The notes beneath the pieces were generated by a model. It ran no database searches. It was not told the DNA's origin and saw nothing but the letters and a program-made list of their open reading frames with translations. 64,000 bases of DNA from Latrodectus hesperus (lineage: Eukaryota > Arthropoda > Arachnida > Araneae > Theridiidae): positions 59,053,779 to 59,117,778 of the forward strand of contig CM075862.1 in assembly GCA_037975125.1 (NCBI GenBank). The letters are read 5' to 3'. Of the stretch, positions 61,220 through 64,000 are shown piece by piece. The translations under genes and the position numbers were made by a program. The number at the start of each line of letters is the position of its first letter. Position 1 is the first letter of the stretch.

Positions 61220-64000
61220 CTTCATATAAAATTAAATACACACATTAAACAATTTTATAAAATATATATAATATATAAATATATATAAAATAAATTATAT
61301 GTTTTACAAAATATTTAATTTTATACTTATAGAAAAACAATATAAAAAATAAATTTGAAAAGAAATCATTTAGCTGTTATAAGAGTTAAAGTAACACTAA
61401 AATATTAATACAATTTATCAGAAAATTATTACTTTTTAATAATTTCAATAATTTATTAAAATCAGTGTGAACAGTATAAAAACTTTTGAATGAGACATTT
61501 ATATACCAAGACATGAATTTTTATATATGTGAATTCACATTATTTTATAACTTTGATGCCATAATATTTTTAAGAATACACATTAATATAATGGAATTTG
61601 TACTTGTGTATCATCTCCTAATACATGAAAATTTTAAAATTTAAAGACGAATTTTTCCTCAACATTAAATACATAAAAAATTGTTGCTTAAATGTTCTAT
61701 GTTTAAGAACATTTATAATAAGGTTACAAATATAAAGCCAAAGCACAATAAGATTGAAATTTTTGATATATCATTTAAAATTATACAATCAGAAGTTCCA
61801 AACTTAATTATAAAAAAAACCCTTGCATTTTATTATAAATTCAAATTCATGCAGCCATCTACTGATCAATTATCAAAGTTAAAAATTATTATTTATTTTA
61901 AATTGCAGAAATAAATTCTACATGATGAGTTTCAGATATAATGTAACAGGGAAAAGTCCAAACGATAAGAAATGGGAATCTTTAACAATCCTCCAACAGT
62001 AAGTCTTTTAAATAGAACAGTAGTTTCTTCAATTGTATCCTTAAATATTTGCCAGTTTCCAATGTTAATTGAACAGTCCTTAACAACTGATTACTACTAA
62101 GAAATATATATACATATATATATATATATATACATATATACCTCCTCATACAGTTTTATATATGTATATATATAAAACTTAACGTTATTTTTTTTGAGCG
62201 ACATCATAAAAAATATTAATTTTTGTTACTTTATTTGGGACTAATTTTAGATTGGTATAAAAATATAATGATTATAAGCCAGAACTAAATGGAAGGCTAA
62301 TCATTTAACATAAAAATATAGAGTTATCAATCCATTAAGGATATAGACTTTAACTTGAATTTATATAAATTTAAGATGAAAAATGCTTCATTTAGTCTTT
62401 TGTTCACAAGTATCATTAAAATAAATGCAAATATGAATTCATCTGAGAATAATAGAAAACATTTGAAAACTATTGTCCATGTTTAATGATTTCATAGCCA
62501 CTAAATACTTGCAGCTTTATGTTCAGTATGTTTTCCAGTATATGGTAGCAATGGATTTTTAAAAGGTACCTAATTACAAATGTTTATTGCATGTAATTTC
62601 TTTTCTACTGTTCTATCCTAAGTCATTGAGATAGATCATCATTCACTGGCTGATGCAATTCCTGTAAGGTTAGAAAACAATTTTAATTCACATGCAGTAA
62701 AACTCAACAACCATTCAGTTCAGCTAATACAATTTTCCAACCATATTTATTACATCACTCCTCATACACCCATTGAAGAATATGTTGTAAAACACTAACA
62801 AATCCAGCAACTTCAGTTATTATGTAGCTTTGGCAGCGGGGAAACACAATTACCCTTTTTTGTAACTCTATACACATTTTCTCAAGTTTATGAACAATTC
62901 TGTTTGAAACTGAATACTGAACAATACTGCTTTAGTATGAACGGCATTACTTTATGATTTACATAGAGGTGATTCATATACAGATGAGCATGACTTAAAT
63001 GCTACATTAAGACTTTATGATGCATCTATGCTTGTGCATGAGGAGGATTTATTTTTATTCAGTGACATTTGTAATTTATTGAAATAATATAATTATTTTG
63101 ACTAAAACTTTAAATGAATTATTTGTTATTTTTTAAGGAAGATACATATTAAGGCATAAATGATAAGATTTGAATCATTATACTTTTTCAAATTTAACAA
63201 TTATTTGCAATTTTACACATGTTAATTTTAATTTTGCTAATCAATAAAATATTTTTATTTAATTCATTAATATAATAAAACAATTGACATGTATATGGAG
63301 CAAATAATGTATAAACTTGTCACTGCTATTTTCCAAAAGAGCAAACATTTTTCAAGAAAATAGTCCAAATGTTTTCAATTTTAAAATAAATTAAATTTCA
63401 TAATCTCTTATTTCGGCAGAATAATACTGTTTCTTAGTATACAGTTGTTTTAGTCTATTACATGTATAAAATACTAAATTTATGGCTAGTAAAAAAATGT
63501 GGTAGTTTTCTAGCACATGCATAATTACATAATATGTATGAGATCCATAAGTGGATGTATACACCCATCAGTTAAAAAAGAATTACATTTGAATAAAAAA
63601 AAAAACTTCAAAACTTCAAGGTAGACTTCATAAAATTAAAATGCAAGGGATGATATTATAAATAGATAAATAGTTGTCATCATTCCGTTTGAAAGCTTCT
63701 TTTATGTAAATGTAATCCTAAATAACCAAAAAATTACATCTTTATTAGAAAATGGATCTTTTTCCAATGAAATTAAATGCAATTTCTAACTCAGAATATG
63801 AGTCTAATATATCAGATGATACTTGATGCAGATAAAGGCTTGTGATTCATATATACAGTTAAATTCTGTTAAAATTCTATATTACTTGATAACTAATAAA
63901 TGCATTCTCAGAAAAGTAGGTAAATTGCAATTTTAAAAAGCACTTTCATTGTTTAAAGATATAAAAATATTGCAAAGAAGCAAGTCTTTCAACTTGTAAG
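61220..64000 (-). other. GEN1 intron continuing beyond the window (inferred)
   Basis: The next upstream GEN1 exon should carry the catalytic Glu pair of XPG-I (GEAEA-type motif). I do not find it in these 2.8 kb on the minus strand, so the intron probably continues past 64000. Contents are AT-rich, with a (TA)/(CATA) palindromic patch at 62104-62177. Confidence 0.5.

Noticed and set aside
61681..61914. 77-codon plus-strand frame in the GEN1 intron region
   Set aside because: Lys/Ile/Asn-rich text expected by chance from AT-rich DNA; no domain and no splice context.

Overview
The window is AT-rich eukaryotic DNA. It has spliceosomal introns, tRNA-derived SINEs, long (TA)n tracts and a dense layer of decayed transposons. 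The mix (ISXO2/Merlin-type transposases, PIF/Harbinger, hAT, copia, tRNA SINEs) and the wording of the GEN1-like protein point to an arthropod. An arachnid, probably a spider, is my best inference, but no marker in the window proves it.

There are two multi-exon genes that look functional. (1) The right third (40,029-61,219, minus strand) is the C-terminal two thirds of the Holliday-junction resolvase GEN1. I could place nine exons that splice in frame into 671 codons: the end of the XPG-I nuclease core, a helix-hairpin-helix, a Cys-rich linker, a chromodomain-like segment and a 350-residue disordered tail rich in S/T-P sites. The N-terminal exons lie beyond the right edge. A further exon at 38,684-38,827 fits in phase as an alternative C-terminus. 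(2) At 19,294-21,231 (plus strand) there is an intact six-exon, 382-codon gene for an ISXO2/IS1595-like (Merlin-type) DDE protein. It has a promoter-like upstream region and a poly(A) signal, but no recognisable terminal inverted repeats.

The rest is mobile-element territory. 1,131-6,715: a small-MITE family and three related Merlin elements. One is a 5'-truncated copy, one is complete with inverted termini and an 8-bp duplication, and one is an internally deleted derivative. 7,491-12,336: a 4.85-kb hAT-like non-autonomous element with a perfect 8-bp duplication. 15,146-18,570: a 3.4-kb element with ~100-bp inverted repeats and a 9-bp duplication. 18,796-19,073: a broken THAP domain. 29,120-31,679: a 5'-truncated copia retrotransposon with its 3' LTR. 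31,983-36,260: PIF/Harbinger remnants, a second transposon-protein remnant and a diverged pair of direct repeats. tRNA-derived SINEs are scattered through the intergenic DNA and the GEN1 introns. Other long stretches are AT-rich DNA in which I recognise nothing.

Apart from the co-located transposon parts, the genes do not form a pathway. The GEN1 locus is an ordinary host gene. The notable points are the intact multi-exon transposase-like gene, the well-delimited non-autonomous elements and the alternative GEN1 terminus.
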